DNA from: Halieaceae bacterium MED-G27
Lineage (GTDB): Bacteria > Pseudomonadota > Gammaproteobacteria > Pseudomonadales > Halieaceae
DNA: 38,900 nt
Reading direction: 5' to 3'
Assembly (NCBI GenBank): GCA_002456975.1
Contig: NTKA01000014.1
Span: 1-38,900, forward strand
Shown: one piece after another, positions 1-8,667 of the stretch
Numbering within the stretch: position 1 is the first letter of the stretch
How the letters are laid out: each line of letters opens with the position of its first letter
Notes under the pieces: generated by a model
What the model saw: the letters and a program-made list of their open reading frames with translations, nothing else
Told to the model about the DNA's origin: nothing
Databases searched by the model: none
Translations under genes and position numbers: made by a program

Positions 1-453
1 GCCGACGGAACCCAAGTCGGCATCGTGTCCAACGCAGAAGCCAAAGAAAAAGCGGATGTTGCGGGTATGGATTTAGTCATGATGGCAGACGGGGAAACTC
101 CTGTTTGCAAAATCATGGATTACGGTAAGCATGTATTTGAGGCGAAGAAGCAAAAAGCCGCCCAGAAAAAACGCGCGAAACGAACACAGATCAAAGAGAT
201 GAAGTTCCGTCCAGGGACGGAAGAGGGTGATTACCAAGTAAAGTTGCGTAACTTGGTTCGCTTTTTAGAAAACGGTGATAAAGCCAAGGTGACACTGCGG
301 TATCGCGGGCGAGAATTGGCTCACCAAGAGCTCGGTATGGAAATCCTCAAGCGAGTTGAGGGTGACTTAAGCGAGTTGGGTACGGTTGAACAGTTTCCAA
401 AAATGGAAGGTCGTCAGTTGACGATGGTGATTGCACCCAAGAAACGAGGATAG
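1..453 (+). CDS. infC: Translation initiation factor IF-3 (5'-truncated by the window edge)
   Basis: IF-3 binds the 30S subunit, blocks premature 50S joining and checks start-codon pairing. The frame is open from base 1, so the N-terminal few dozen residues lie outside the window; the GTG at 25 is internal, not the start. What is visible matches the family: the end of the N-terminal domain ([12 protein letters not shown]), the lysine-rich linker helix ([21 protein letters not shown], here cited by its key lysines), and the C-terminal domain with [12 protein letters not shown] and the terminal [10 protein letters not shown]. It heads the infC-rpmI-rplT block, which in proteobacteria is co-transcribed, and its product partly controls its own translation through an unusual start codon; that start is not visible here. 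Family assignment is secure. Confidence 0.97.
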   Translation, partial: ADGTQVGIVSNAEAKEKADVAGMDLVMMADGETPVCKIMDYGKHVFEAKKQKAAQKKRAKRTQIKEMKFRPGTEEGDYQVKLRNLVRFLENGDKAKVTLRYRGRELAHQELGMEILKRVEGDLSELGTVEQFPKMEGRQLTMVIAPKKRG

Positions 454-531
454 TGGCCCGTGAATGCCCTATTGCTCGATTGATGACACGCCGAAACTCA
501 ATGGTTTCGGCCTTATGCAGGAGTATCTAAG

Positions 532-726
532 ATGCCAAAAGCCAAAATTCACAGCGGTGCCGCTAAGCGGTTCAAGAAAACGGCCGGTGGTTACAAGCGC
601 AAGAGCGCTTACAAGAGCCACATCCTGACGAAAATGACGACCAAACGTAAGCGTCAACTTCGTGGCACATCAATGATCCACAAGTCTGATGTTGTACTTG
701 TTGATCGTATGTTGCGCGCCAAATAA
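532..726 (+). CDS. rpmI: 50S ribosomal protein L35
   Basis: Small, strongly basic large-subunit protein of 64 residues, the normal length. The N-terminus [17 protein letters not shown] and the internal KRKRQLRGT are typical of bL35. It sits 78 bases after infC and 24 bases before rplT, the standard order. A purine-rich ribosome binding site (AGGAG) lies about 9 bases before the ATG. In enterobacteria L20 represses translation of this pair through an RNA structure upstream of rpmI; I did not identify that structure here. Confidence 0.97.
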   Translation: MPKAKIHSGAAKRFKKTAGGYKRKSAYKSHILTKMTTKRKRQLRGTSMIHKSDVVLVDRMLRAK

Positions 727-750
727 TCGTCGTAGTCAGGAGATAATCAC

Positions 751-1110
751 ATGCCAAGAGTTAAACGTGGTGTGACGGCGCATCGCCGACACAAGAAAAT
801 TCTAAAGCAGGCCAAGGGTTACTACGGTGCGCGTTCACGCGTATTTCGAGTTGCTAAGCAGGCGGTAACAAAAGCAGGTCAGTATGCTTATCGCGATCGG
901 CGTCAGCGCAAGCGTCAGTTTAGAGCGCTTTGGATTACGCGAATCAATGCGCAATCTCGAGCCAATGGATTGACTTATAGTCGCTTGATCAACGGTCTGA
1001 AGCGCGCGGGTATTACACTCGATCGACGGGTACTTGCCGACCTCGCAGTTCATGACAAGCCTGCCTTCGCGGCGGTTGTTGAGCGAGCACGGAGTGCTTT
1101 AAGCGCGTAA
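751..1110 (+). CDS. rplT: 50S ribosomal protein L20
   Basis: Early-assembling large-subunit protein of 119 residues, the usual size for bL20. The extended basic N-terminal arm ([37 protein letters not shown]) and the globular part ([30 protein letters not shown]) are diagnostic. It follows rpmI by 24 bases with AGGAG before the start. A hairpin terminator (1157-1182) follows and separates the ribosomal genes from pheST. Confidence 0.97.
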   Translation: MPRVKRGVTAHRRHKKILKQAKGYYGARSRVFRVAKQAVTKAGQYAYRDRRQRKRQFRALWITRINAQSRANGLTYSRLINGLKRAGITLDRRVLADLAVHDKPAFAAVVERARSALSA

Positions 1111-1156
1111 AGATGAAGTTGCAGACTCGCGTCTGTGCTCATTCATAGCGATAATC

Positions 1157-1182
1157 AAAAGGAGGCTCAGGCCTCCTTTTTT
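1157..1182 (+). terminator. Intrinsic terminator between rplT and pheS
   Basis: GGAGGC (1161-1166), loop TCAG, GCCTCC (1171-1176), directly followed by six T, with four A before the stem. This is a textbook rho-independent terminator. In enterobacteria the pheST operon is controlled by attenuation at this place through a Phe-rich leader peptide; the only short reading frame here (ATG at 1113, 11 codons, TAG at 1146-1148) contains no Phe codon, so classical Phe attenuation is not supported. Confidence 0.88.
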
Positions 1183-1184
1183 GA

Positions 1185-2225
<1,041 letters not shown>

Positions 2226-2234
2226 GGTGTAGCC

Positions 2235-4601
2235 ATGATTATTTCAGAGCAATGGTTACGAACCTGGGTCGACCCCAATGCCTCGACCGAAGAATTGAGC
2301 CACAAACTGACGATGGCGGGTCTTGAGGTTGACAGTATTGGACCTGTCGCAGAGGCGTTTACCGGCGTCGTTGTTGGCGAGATCGTATCGGCCGAGCAAC
2401 ACCCAGATGCTGATAAGTTGAGAGTCTGTGAAGTATCGACGGGTTCTGACACGGTACAAATTGTTTGTGGTGCACCCAATGCCCGAGCAGGTTTGAAAGC
2501 CCCGCTGGCGCAAGTGGGAGCTGTCTTGCCTGGCAACTTCAAAATAAAGAAGGCCAAGTTGAGAGGGGTTGAGTCGCAGGGGATGTTGTGCGCTGCTGCA
2601 GAACTCACCATCTCAGAAGACAACGATGGACTGATGGAGTTGGCGTCGGATGCGCCTGTCGGTGCGGATTTGCGCGAGTATTTAGAGCTTGATGACCAAC
2701 TGATCGAGTTAGGCCTGACACCCAATCGAGCGGACTGCCTGGGAATGCGTGGCGTCGCGAGAGATGTCGCTGTGCTATTTGATCAGGCGATAACTACGAA
2801 TCGCGCCGTAGCGGTTCCCGCTGAAATCGGCGAAACATTACCCATCACCATTGAGGCGCCAACTCAATGCGCCCGCTACTTGGGTCGAGTCATCAACAAC
2901 GTCGATTTAAGCCGCCCAACACCGGCGTACATGGTTAGCCGGTTGGAGCGCGCGGGACTTCGTTCGATTGATGCGGCAGTCGATGTCACCAATTACGTTA
3001 TGTTGGAATTAGGCCAACCGTTGCATGCCTTTGATAAAGATCAGCTGGTTGGCGGTATCGTTGTCAGGAATAGCCACTCTGGCGAGACCATTACTTTGCT
3101 TGATGGTACCGAGCAGGCGCTAGAGGGTGGCACCTTACTAATTGCCGATCATGAAAAACCGCTGGCAATGGCGGGCGTCATGGGAGGGCAAAGTAGTGGT
3201 GTTAGCGCGGATACCAAGCACCTGTTTTTGGAAAGCGCGTTCTTTCAGCCTGAGTTGATGGCGGGTAAAGCCCGTCGTTACGGTATGCACACCGATGCGT
3301 CGCACCGGTATGAGCGCGGTGTAGATTTTGAGCTGCCGCGCGAGGCAATGGAGCGCGCAACCGCCTTATTTATTGAGGCAGTGGGGGGAGTCCCCGGCCC
3401 GATAAACGAAGCGGTTTTTGAAGACGAGTTACCCCAGTCGGAACCAGTTTTGTTGCGCCGCGCGCAAATAGCGCTCCTGCTGGGTGTCGAGATCGCTGAT
3501 GCTGAGGTGGAACGCATCCTACAGGGACTCGGGTTTTGGGTGGTTAACCAATCAGATGGTTGGCTGTGCACGGCGCCATCGTGGCGCTTCGATATGGGTT
3601 TAGAAGCTGATCTGATCGAAGAGTTGGCGCGAGTCATTGGCTATGACGCTATTCCCTCACAAGCCATCAGAGCGGACCTAAAGCCGACTCCCGTCCCAGA
3701 AGATAAGCGGGCGTTAGCCAGTGTTAAAAACAGTTTGGTGGCTCAAGGATTCTTCGAAGCGATCACCTTTAGCTTCGTGGCAGCCGAACAGCAGCGTTTA
3801 TTTGATCCTGATATGAAGCCTGTGGCCTTGCGCAATCCGATTTCAAGTGATTTATCGGTGATGCGGACTAGCCTCATTCCTGGGTTGTTGAAAGCCGCGG
3901 CACACAACGCTAGCCGCCAGGCCAGCCGCATCAGATTGTTCGAGACAGGCCTGCAATTTTTGCCCGGCGAGCAGACTGTTCAACAGCCGATGTTAGCGAT
4001 GGTGCTGAGCGGCGACCGAGATCAGGAGGCGTGGTCAAATCCAAAAGACGCTGCTGATTTCTTCGACCTTAAAGGTGTCGTGGAGACACTTCTGGTGGCT
4101 AGTACCCAAGAGTTGCGCTTCGAGCGTGCGGTTTTTTCAGGGCTTCATGATGGGCAGTCGGCTGCGATTGTCGTTGGGGGAGATTGGGTCGGTAAGCTCG
4201 GGCGAGTTCACCCAGAGGCTGCAAAGCAGATGGGAGTTCCTCAGAACACCTATGTAGCCGAGCTGAGGCTCGATATCTGCACGTCGGCTATGATGCCCAG
4301 TTATGCCGACATTTCTAAGTTTCCTGAAACTCGGCGAGACCTAGCCTTTCTCGTCGATCAGGCAACCGATGCCGATGCCGTTTTGGACTTGGTGAGATCG
4401 GCAGCGGGTGAGCAGTTATCTAAGCTCGAATTATTTGATGTCTATCACGGAAAGGGCGTCCCAGAGGGCAAGAAGAGCTTGGCATTGGGTTTGACTTTTA
4501 GAGATCAAAGTCGCACGCTTGATGAGGCAGAAGTGACGGCGATTATCGGCCAAGTGGTTGATTCGCTGACAGAAAAACTAAATATCGAACTTCGAGCTTG
4601 A
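2235..4601 (+). CDS. pheT: Phenylalanine--tRNA ligase beta subunit
   Basis: Non-catalytic partner of PheS carrying tRNA-binding and editing functions. 788 residues, the normal bacterial size. In order: EMAP-like tRNA-binding domain (roughly residues 40-150, [26 protein letters not shown]), B3/4 editing domain (about 210-390, including [21 protein letters not shown]), B5 domain (about 400-475), the catalytic-like core, and the C-terminal anticodon-binding FDX-ACB domain (from about 695, [16 protein letters not shown] to the end). Follows pheS by 9 bases and precedes ihfA by 7, so the three are probably one transcription unit, as in E. coli. Confidence 0.97.
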   Translation: MIISEQWLRTWVDPNASTEELSHKLTMAGLEVDSIGPVAEAFTGVVVGEIVSAEQHPDADKLRVCEVSTGSDTVQIVCGAPNARAGLKAPLAQVGAVLPGNFKIKKAKLRGVESQGMLCAAAELTISEDNDGLMELASDAPVGADLREYLELDDQLIELGLTPNRADCLGMRGVARDVAVLFDQAITTNRAVAVPAEIGETLPITIEAPTQCARYLGRVINNVDLSRPTPAYMVSRLERAGLRSIDAAVDVTNYVMLELGQPLHAFDKDQLVGGIVVRNSHSGETITLLDGTEQALEGGTLLIADHEKPLAMAGVMGGQSSGVSADTKHLFLESAFFQPELMAGKARRYGMHTDASHRYERGVDFELPREAMERATALFIEAVGGVPGPINEAVFEDELPQSEPVLLRRAQIALLLGVEIADAEVERILQGLGFWVVNQSDGWLCTAPSWRFDMGLEADLIEELARVIGYDAIPSQAIRADLKPTPVPEDKRALASVKNSLVAQGFFEAITFSFVAAEQQRLFDPDMKPVALRNPISSDLSVMRTSLIPGLLKAAAHNASRQASRIRLFETGLQFLPGEQTVQQPMLAMVLSGDRDQEAWSNPKDAADFFDLKGVVETLLVASTQELRFERAVFSGLHDGQSAAIVVGGDWVGKLGRVHPEAAKQMGVPQNTYVAELRLDICTSAMMPSYADISKFPETRRDLAFLVDQATDADAVLDLVRSAAGEQLSKLELFDVYHGKGVPEGKKSLALGLTFRDQSRTLDEAEVTAIIGQVVDSLTEKLNIELRA

Positions 4602-4608
4602 TCTCGCT

Positions 4609-4908
4609 ATGGCAGCACTGACCAAATCGGAAATGGCAGAACGCTTATTTGAAGAGCTGGGCCTTAATAAACGAGAAGCCAAGGAGCTGGTAGAGCAGTT
4701 CTTTGAAGAGATCCGCATTTGCCTCGAAAACAACGAGCAAGTTAAGTTGTCTGGCTTTGGCAATTTCGACTTGCGCGACAAGAGTCCGCGCCCCGGGCGT
4801 AACCCTAAGACCGGAGAAGAGATTCCGATCTCGGCGCGACGCGTAGTGACCTTTAAGCCCGGACAAAAACTGAAAGCTCGGGTTGAGAAGCTAAGCGATA
4901 ATGCTTGA
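4609..4908 (+). CDS. ihfA: Integration host factor alpha subunit
   Basis: DNA-bending architectural protein that dimerises with IhfB. 99 residues as expected. The N-terminal dimerisation helices ([25 protein letters not shown]), the beta-arm with the intercalating proline region ([20 protein letters not shown]) and the C-terminal [12 protein letters not shown] are all typical of IHF-alpha. It directly follows pheT and its last 8 bases overlap the next gene, a conserved gammaproteobacterial arrangement. Confidence 0.96.
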   Translation: MAALTKSEMAERLFEELGLNKREAKELVEQFFEEIRICLENNEQVKLSGFGNFDLRDKSPRPGRNPKTGEEIPISARRVVTFKPGQKLKARVEKLSDNA

Positions 4909-5263
4909 GGCGTCGCACAATAACGAGCTCCCGCCGATACCCGGCAAACGGTATTTTACTATCGGTGAAGTGAGTACTTTGTGTGCTGTGAAGCCTCACG
5001 TGCTGAGATACTGGGAAGCCGAATTTCCCCAGCTAAAGCCCGTAAAACGGCGGGGTAATCGACGTTATTACCAACGTGGTGACGTTGAACTAGTCAGGGC
5101 TATTAGAGGCTTGCTCTACGAAGAGGGCTACACCATCGGCGGTGCCAGGCAGCGTTTGAGTAGCGATGACTCCTCACCAAATTCAGCTGAAGTGCAGTCC
5201 ACAGTTCGTGATTGCTTGAACGACCTCGAAGTGGCGCGAAGCTTGTTGCAAAGCGACGACTAG
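4901..5263 (+). CDS. MerR-family transcriptional regulator (ihfA-linked)
   Basis: 120-residue protein with an N-terminal MerR winged helix-turn-helix (ITIGEV-like start [20 protein letters not shown], then the wing [18 protein letters not shown], and [10 protein letters not shown]). The C-terminal part after about residue 90 is short and lacks the metal-binding cysteines of MerR/ZntR types, so no effector can be proposed. Its ATG overlaps the end of ihfA by 8 bases, implying translational coupling. A small MerR-type gene at this place is common in gammaproteobacteria; its target is not known to me. Confidence 0.9.
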   Translation: MLEASHNNELPPIPGKRYFTIGEVSTLCAVKPHVLRYWEAEFPQLKPVKRRGNRRYYQRGDVELVRAIRGLLYEEGYTIGGARQRLSSDDSSPNSAEVQSTVRDCLNDLEVARSLLQSDD

Positions 5264-5303
5264 CGTTCACTTACTCCAGCTTTACCCGTATACTTCGCGC
5301 CTT

Positions 5304-5380
5304 CGGGGCGTAGCGCAGTCTGGTAGCGCACCACACTGGGGGTGTGGTGGTCGCAGGTTCAAATCCTGCCGTCCCGACCA
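5304..5380 (+). tRNA. tRNA-Pro (anticodon GGG)
   Basis: 77 bases including an encoded CCA end. The acceptor stem pairs CGGGGCG with CGTCCCG (one G-U pair), the anticodon stem is CCACA/TGTGG with loop CTGGGGG giving anticodon GGG, and the T arm is GCAGG TTCAAAT CCTGC. It follows the MerR gene by 40 bases. tRNA-Pro next to this block is common in gammaproteobacteria. I saw no direct copy of its 3' end further along the window that would mark an integrated element. Confidence 0.96.
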
Positions 5381-5617
5381 ATCACTTCGAGCGCCTGCTA
5401 GTCAGCAGGCTACGCAGGTTCAGTACCCCAGCCCTTAAATAAGCTGCTCCGCCGATACGTCAGCGAGTAATCAACTGCTGCGCTTGATTTACTATCCGAG
5501 GTTAATAGCCCGATACAAAACAAGTGGCAGATATGCTCCTCATGATCTATGCCTAGTGAGGGCGCAGTACTCAATTTTTGAGTCGTTGCCCATATCCCAA
5601 TAATAGGAGCATGGTTC

Positions 5618-6328
5618 ATGAAACAAACGTTTGTAGGTCTATTAGTTACTTTAATGGCAATGTCCGTCTCAGCTCAGGAACTTGAGGGCCGAATCTACGG
5701 CCGAAGTGTCGAGTTCTCAGTGAGCAATCCCGCTGGGGTCGTGGCGGCTATGACACAGTTCAATGCATCAGAAGCCGGTCAAAACTTTCCAGCCAACGTC
5801 TTACTCAATCAGATAATTGCGGATGGAGAATCAGATACATCGCATACTGTTGATGTTTTCTATGCATCCGCAGCGGGAATGGACCAGGCAGCGTCGCAGC
5901 CCTCGATGGATGGAATGCGCTTTTTATCGGCTATGCAGGCGTCCGCTGACTTGAATGGCGCTGCTGTCTTTACTATGGATCGTGGACGTGGTTTGGCGAG
6001 CGAGCCTGGCACAGTAACCCAGTTGTTTTCGATGGAAGTTACCGATGCCGCTGCCTTTAACAAGGCGCTCGATAAGCTATGGGACTCAAAAGCAATGAAA
6101 GAGTTTCCAGGAGGTGTTTATCAGGGAACCTTTTTCGCCAATGGTACTGACTCCTCGACTCACTGGGTGTCTTTTGTCGCAAAAGACATGGCGACTTTAA
6201 CATCGGGTATGGATGCATTCTTCGCATCACCCGCCATGGGTGCCTACTTGAAAAATGCTAGCGACTTCCGGACAGTCACTAGGACTAGACTGCATCGGAC
6301 GCTGTTGGCCTTCCGCAACGACGGTTAA
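5618..6328 (+). CDS. Secreted protein of unknown function
   Basis: 236 residues. The N-terminus (MKQTFVGLLVTLMAMSVSAQE) is a clear Sec signal peptide with cleavage probably after SA, so the protein is exported. The mature part contains two similar halves (roughly residues 28-115 and 120-230), each with a VF/LFSMEVTD-type strand followed by a helix, which suggests a duplicated alpha-beta fold such as a dimeric-barrel-like protein; this is inference. I do not recognise a named family. A possible ribosome binding site (AATAGGAGC) lies before the ATG. It stands alone between the tRNA and the first redoxin gene. Confidence 0.7.
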   Translation: MKQTFVGLLVTLMAMSVSAQELEGRIYGRSVEFSVSNPAGVVAAMTQFNASEAGQNFPANVLLNQIIADGESDTSHTVDVFYASAAGMDQAASQPSMDGMRFLSAMQASADLNGAAVFTMDRGRGLASEPGTVTQLFSMEVTDAAAFNKALDKLWDSKAMKEFPGGVYQGTFFANGTDSSTHWVSFVAKDMATLTSGMDAFFASPAMGAYLKNASDFRTVTRTRLHRTLLAFRNDG

Positions 6329-6465
6329 ATTCACCCTCGCTTCACACTCAAGCTGCGCCTGCAATCTTGCGGGCGCGGATTTCTCAATGACTTATTGACT
6401 CCGCGTTGACACTCGCGTCAGAGGGTGCCATGGTCCTGTCGTTGGCTGGCTAATCCGAGTGAGTA

Positions 6466-7236
6466 ATGAAACCAATGAAAGCGGGAACCAAGATAGGACT
6501 AGCGGCGTTCGTATTAGCGCTGGTAGCCGCTCGCTATTGGTTCTATTTGGCCGCTGAGGTAGCACTGCCGGCGAACCGATTGTGGTTTGTGGTCGCGTTC
6601 TTGCTGGCGGCAAGCTTAGGCGTATTCGCCTTGATAAAGCGCACTAGCTGGTTGGGCGCTATTCCACCGATCGGTGCGATCGTTATTGGACTGTTTCTCC
6701 CTTTCACTATTGCGGTGAGTTCACAGAGTGTTGAGGCAAACCGTGTTATTGCTGTTGGCGACACCATTCCCTCATTTTCGGCGATCGATGGAGCTAGCAA
6801 TGCCTTCGATTCCTCGAGTCTGAATGGCCATCTCGTTCTCATAAAATTCTTCCGAGCCCATTGGTGACCCTACTGCGTCGGCGAGTTACGTCGACTAGAG
6901 GAGTTGAGAGCCGAGTTTGATCAGCGCGGAGTGACGGTTTTGACGGTGAGTGTTGACTCGCCCGAGGAAATCGCGGAAGGCCGCCATTTGCATGGCTCGC
7001 AGGCGACAATGCTGTCCGATACTGCGCTTCAGGTTACCGATGCATTCGGTCTGCGAAACACAGGTTTCCACTCAGCACCTGGCAGTGAAGAGGCCGAGGC
7101 CTTGCCTGTGCCAGCAACGCTGTTAGTCGATCGCTCAGGCAAAGTGCTTTGGATGGATTTATCCGAAGATTATCAGCGCCGTTCGGATCCGTCAGTGGTG
7201 CTCGCGGCCATGCGGGCTCATTTCGATACCCTGTAA
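6466..7236 (+). CDS. Membrane-anchored redoxin, probable selenoprotein (TGA at 6865-6867 read as Sec)
   Basis: The same frame runs from ATG 6466 to TAA 7236 apart from one TGA at codon 134. Read through, the protein is 256 residues: three predicted membrane segments (about 12-32, 43-63, 66-85), then an AhpC/TSA-type thioredoxin fold from about residue 95. The TGA falls in FFRAHW-U-PYCVGELRRLEE, where relatives have CPYC, so U replaces the first cysteine of the redox motif. Downstream the fold continues normally (VTVLTVSVDSPEE, ATMLSDTALQVTDAFGLRN, VPATLLVDRSGKVLW). With three membrane helices and an N-in start the redox domain would face the periplasm. A SECIS-like hairpin begins 10 bases after the TGA (6877-6895). 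A convergent, related gene at 7293-8516 has the same feature. Alternatives are a nonsense mutation or sequencing error, which would not explain the cysteine position, the hairpin and the second case. Exact start (6466 or ATG 6475) is uncertain. Confidence 0.87.
6877..6895 (+). promoter_or_regulatory. Candidate bacterial SECIS element of the first redoxin
   Basis: Seven consecutive pairs: 6877-6883 (GTCGGCG) with 6889-6895 (CGTCGAC), one of them G-U, closing a five-base loop AGTTA at 6884-6888. The loop starts 16 bases after the TGA, inside the range known for bacterial SECIS elements, and has a G at the second loop position as that model asks. A lower stem CTA/TAG (6870-6872 with 6896-6898) may extend it after a one-sided bulge. 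SECIS RNA is bound by SelB to bring in Sec-tRNA. Seen: hairpin and spacing. Inferred: function. Confidence 0.75.
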
Positions 7237-7278
7237 GTCGAGCTTGGTTTATAGGTCGCGTAGGCAATCCGGGTAGCG

Positions 7279-7293
7279 GCTCTACAATAGAGC
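7279..7293. terminator. Short hairpin between two convergent genes, possible bidirectional terminator
   Basis: GCTCTA / TAGAGC with a three-base loop CAA lies in the 56-base gap between the two convergent redoxin genes and touches the stop codon of the minus-strand one. There is no T-run on either side, so efficient intrinsic termination is doubtful. Confidence 0.35.
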
Positions 7294-8516
7294 TAGGTGT
7301 CTCGTTGCCGCCTTCTCGCGGCACGCTCAAGCCGGCGGTTTTTCAAAATAAACTGAATGAGGCGGAACGGATTGTGCCTGATCTTTCGCCAGAGCAAGCG
7401 CCGCAGCGCGGGTACGCTGTCGTAGCCTCCTTCGCGTTGCCCGTGGCCGGTATGCATAGGTAAATTCGGAACCTCGATGACGTCCAGTGGTAACTCCAAA
7501 CTCAGCTGCTGTTGGATTGGTAATAAGCAGGTCGTATCGTTACAGGCTTGATAGTGAATATCGATCGATAGACTAGTAGAGGGGGCATCTAAAGGTCGGC
7601 ATTCACTGGCCAGCTCGCCCGTCGCATAGATGGGTATCACTATATCAACCTGGCCGCTCCACACTTGAAGCTCTACCCCAAGCGACTCGAGCCTCAATGG
7701 ACTACTCGGGGGGTATTTTGCGGGCATCACCTGCAGTCCCTCGGGGCCGGTCACTGAGATCGCTGTGGCAGTGAGTCCCTCGGGGACAGGATCGCCATAG
7801 ATGTGCAAACCCTCGGGCAACGCAAAGCGAACAATCAGTTGTCGAATGATTCCCTGCCGAAGACTACCACTGCCGCCTCGTACCGAGGCTGTGATCGCGA
7901 TCTCATCCTTGTGCACGGACCTTGTAGGCGCACTCTCGTCGATGACGATGCTACCCAGAGCTGCGTCGATTAACGCCTCCGGGCTTTCTCTTTTCTTGTA
8001 GGAGTCGTGAAAAAACTTTGAAACAACAATGCCGTTTTCATCGCAGATATAGACACCTGGAAAGGGGATGCCGTAAAGAAAGGCATCCGACTTGGACACC
8101 TCAGTATTTAATAAACCAAACTGTTTGATAACAGCCGAGTCAATATCGGATAGCAGCGTGTACGGGATTTGATGATGCCGCCCGAACTCCTTGAGCGTTT
8201 CCTGATCATCATAGGATAGCGCGTACAGTTTGATGCCATTGGCTTCAAATTTCCCGAAGGCGTCTCGCAACTCAACTAGCTGCGTCCAGCACGGTGGTCA
8301 CCAGACTGCCGAGCGATAAAAGACCAATGCAGCTTTGGCGGATCCTCGGTCTTCATGGAAGTCGATCCGCTGCCCAGAGGAAGTTGGCAGCTGAAAATCG
8401 GGAAGTTTTGACCCCACCTCGGGACCCGTCGCGGTACCGGAAGGCATACTGGCACGCGCCGGATGGCCCACGGGCGCTGGGGCATCAAAGCCTAATGAGT
8501 CGCGCTCTACCACCAT
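7293..8516 (-). CDS. Redoxin-DsbD-alpha-like fusion, probable selenoprotein (TGA at 8298-8300 read as Sec)
   Basis: On the minus strand one frame runs from ATG 8516 (preceded by TAGGAGA, 8 bases upstream) to TAG 7293, broken only by TGA at codon 73. Read through it is 407 residues. Residues about 32-175 are an AhpC/TSA redoxin (VGSKLPDFQLPTSSGQ, ALVFYRSAVW-U-PPCWTQLVEL, IKLYALSYDDQETLKEFG, YTLLSDIDSAVIKQFGLLN, GVYICDENGIVVSKFF). U stands at the first cysteine of the CxxC motif (W-U-P-P-C). Residues about 190-350 resemble the N-terminal (alpha) domain of DsbD: LPEGLHIYGD, PIYATGEL, and a paired-cysteine motif IHYQACNDTTCLLPIQQ. The tail is rich in Arg. No signal peptide is evident, so the cellular side is unclear. 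A SECIS-like hairpin follows the TGA (8266-8284). Without recoding the product would stop at 72 residues, before any active site. Confidence 0.86.
8266..8284 (-). promoter_or_regulatory. Candidate bacterial SECIS element of the redoxin-DsbD-alpha gene
   Basis: Reading the minus strand, CGCAGCT (8284-8278) pairs with AGTTGCG (8272-8266) in seven consecutive pairs, one G-U, closing the five-base loop AGTTG (8277-8273). The loop begins 20 bases after the TGA. The apical loop is nearly identical to that of the neighbouring gene (AGUUG here, AGUUA there) although the surrounding coding sequences differ, which argues for a common SelB-binding signal. Confidence 0.75.
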
Positions 8517-8667
8517 GTTTGAGTCTCCTACAGTACGCCGAGCGTGGGTTGTTCCCAATATTTAGTCAATACCAACTGAAGTTTGGCTTCGCTCTGGCGC
8601 TACCACCACTGCTGAGCGGTCTTGAATCGGCCGCAGTCAACGTAGAGCAATGCTCTGCAGTGCAGGG

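Noticed and set aside
1113-1148. pheST attenuation leader peptide
   Set aside because: The 11-codon frame has no Phe codons and no clear ribosome site, so it lacks the feature needed for classical attenuation.
5304-5380. tRNA-Pro as the insertion site of a genomic island
   Set aside because: No copy of the tRNA 3' end, no integrase and no phage-like genes were seen downstream in the window.
6466-7236. Simple pseudogene caused by a nonsense mutation
   Set aside because: A random stop would not be expected at the first redox cysteine in two separate genes, each with a SECIS-like hairpin at the right distance; no other damage is visible in either gene.
7149-7463. Plus-strand reading frame between the two redoxin genes
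   Set aside because: It overlaps both coding regions in other frames, has no ribosome binding site and no recognisable protein features.
6865-8300. TGA read as tryptophan (alternative genetic code)
   Set aside because: Many intact genes in the window end at TGA with normal C-termini (pheS, pheT, gpgS, GH13_18 and others). Only the two redoxin genes run through TGA, both at a cysteine column, so a code change does not fit.
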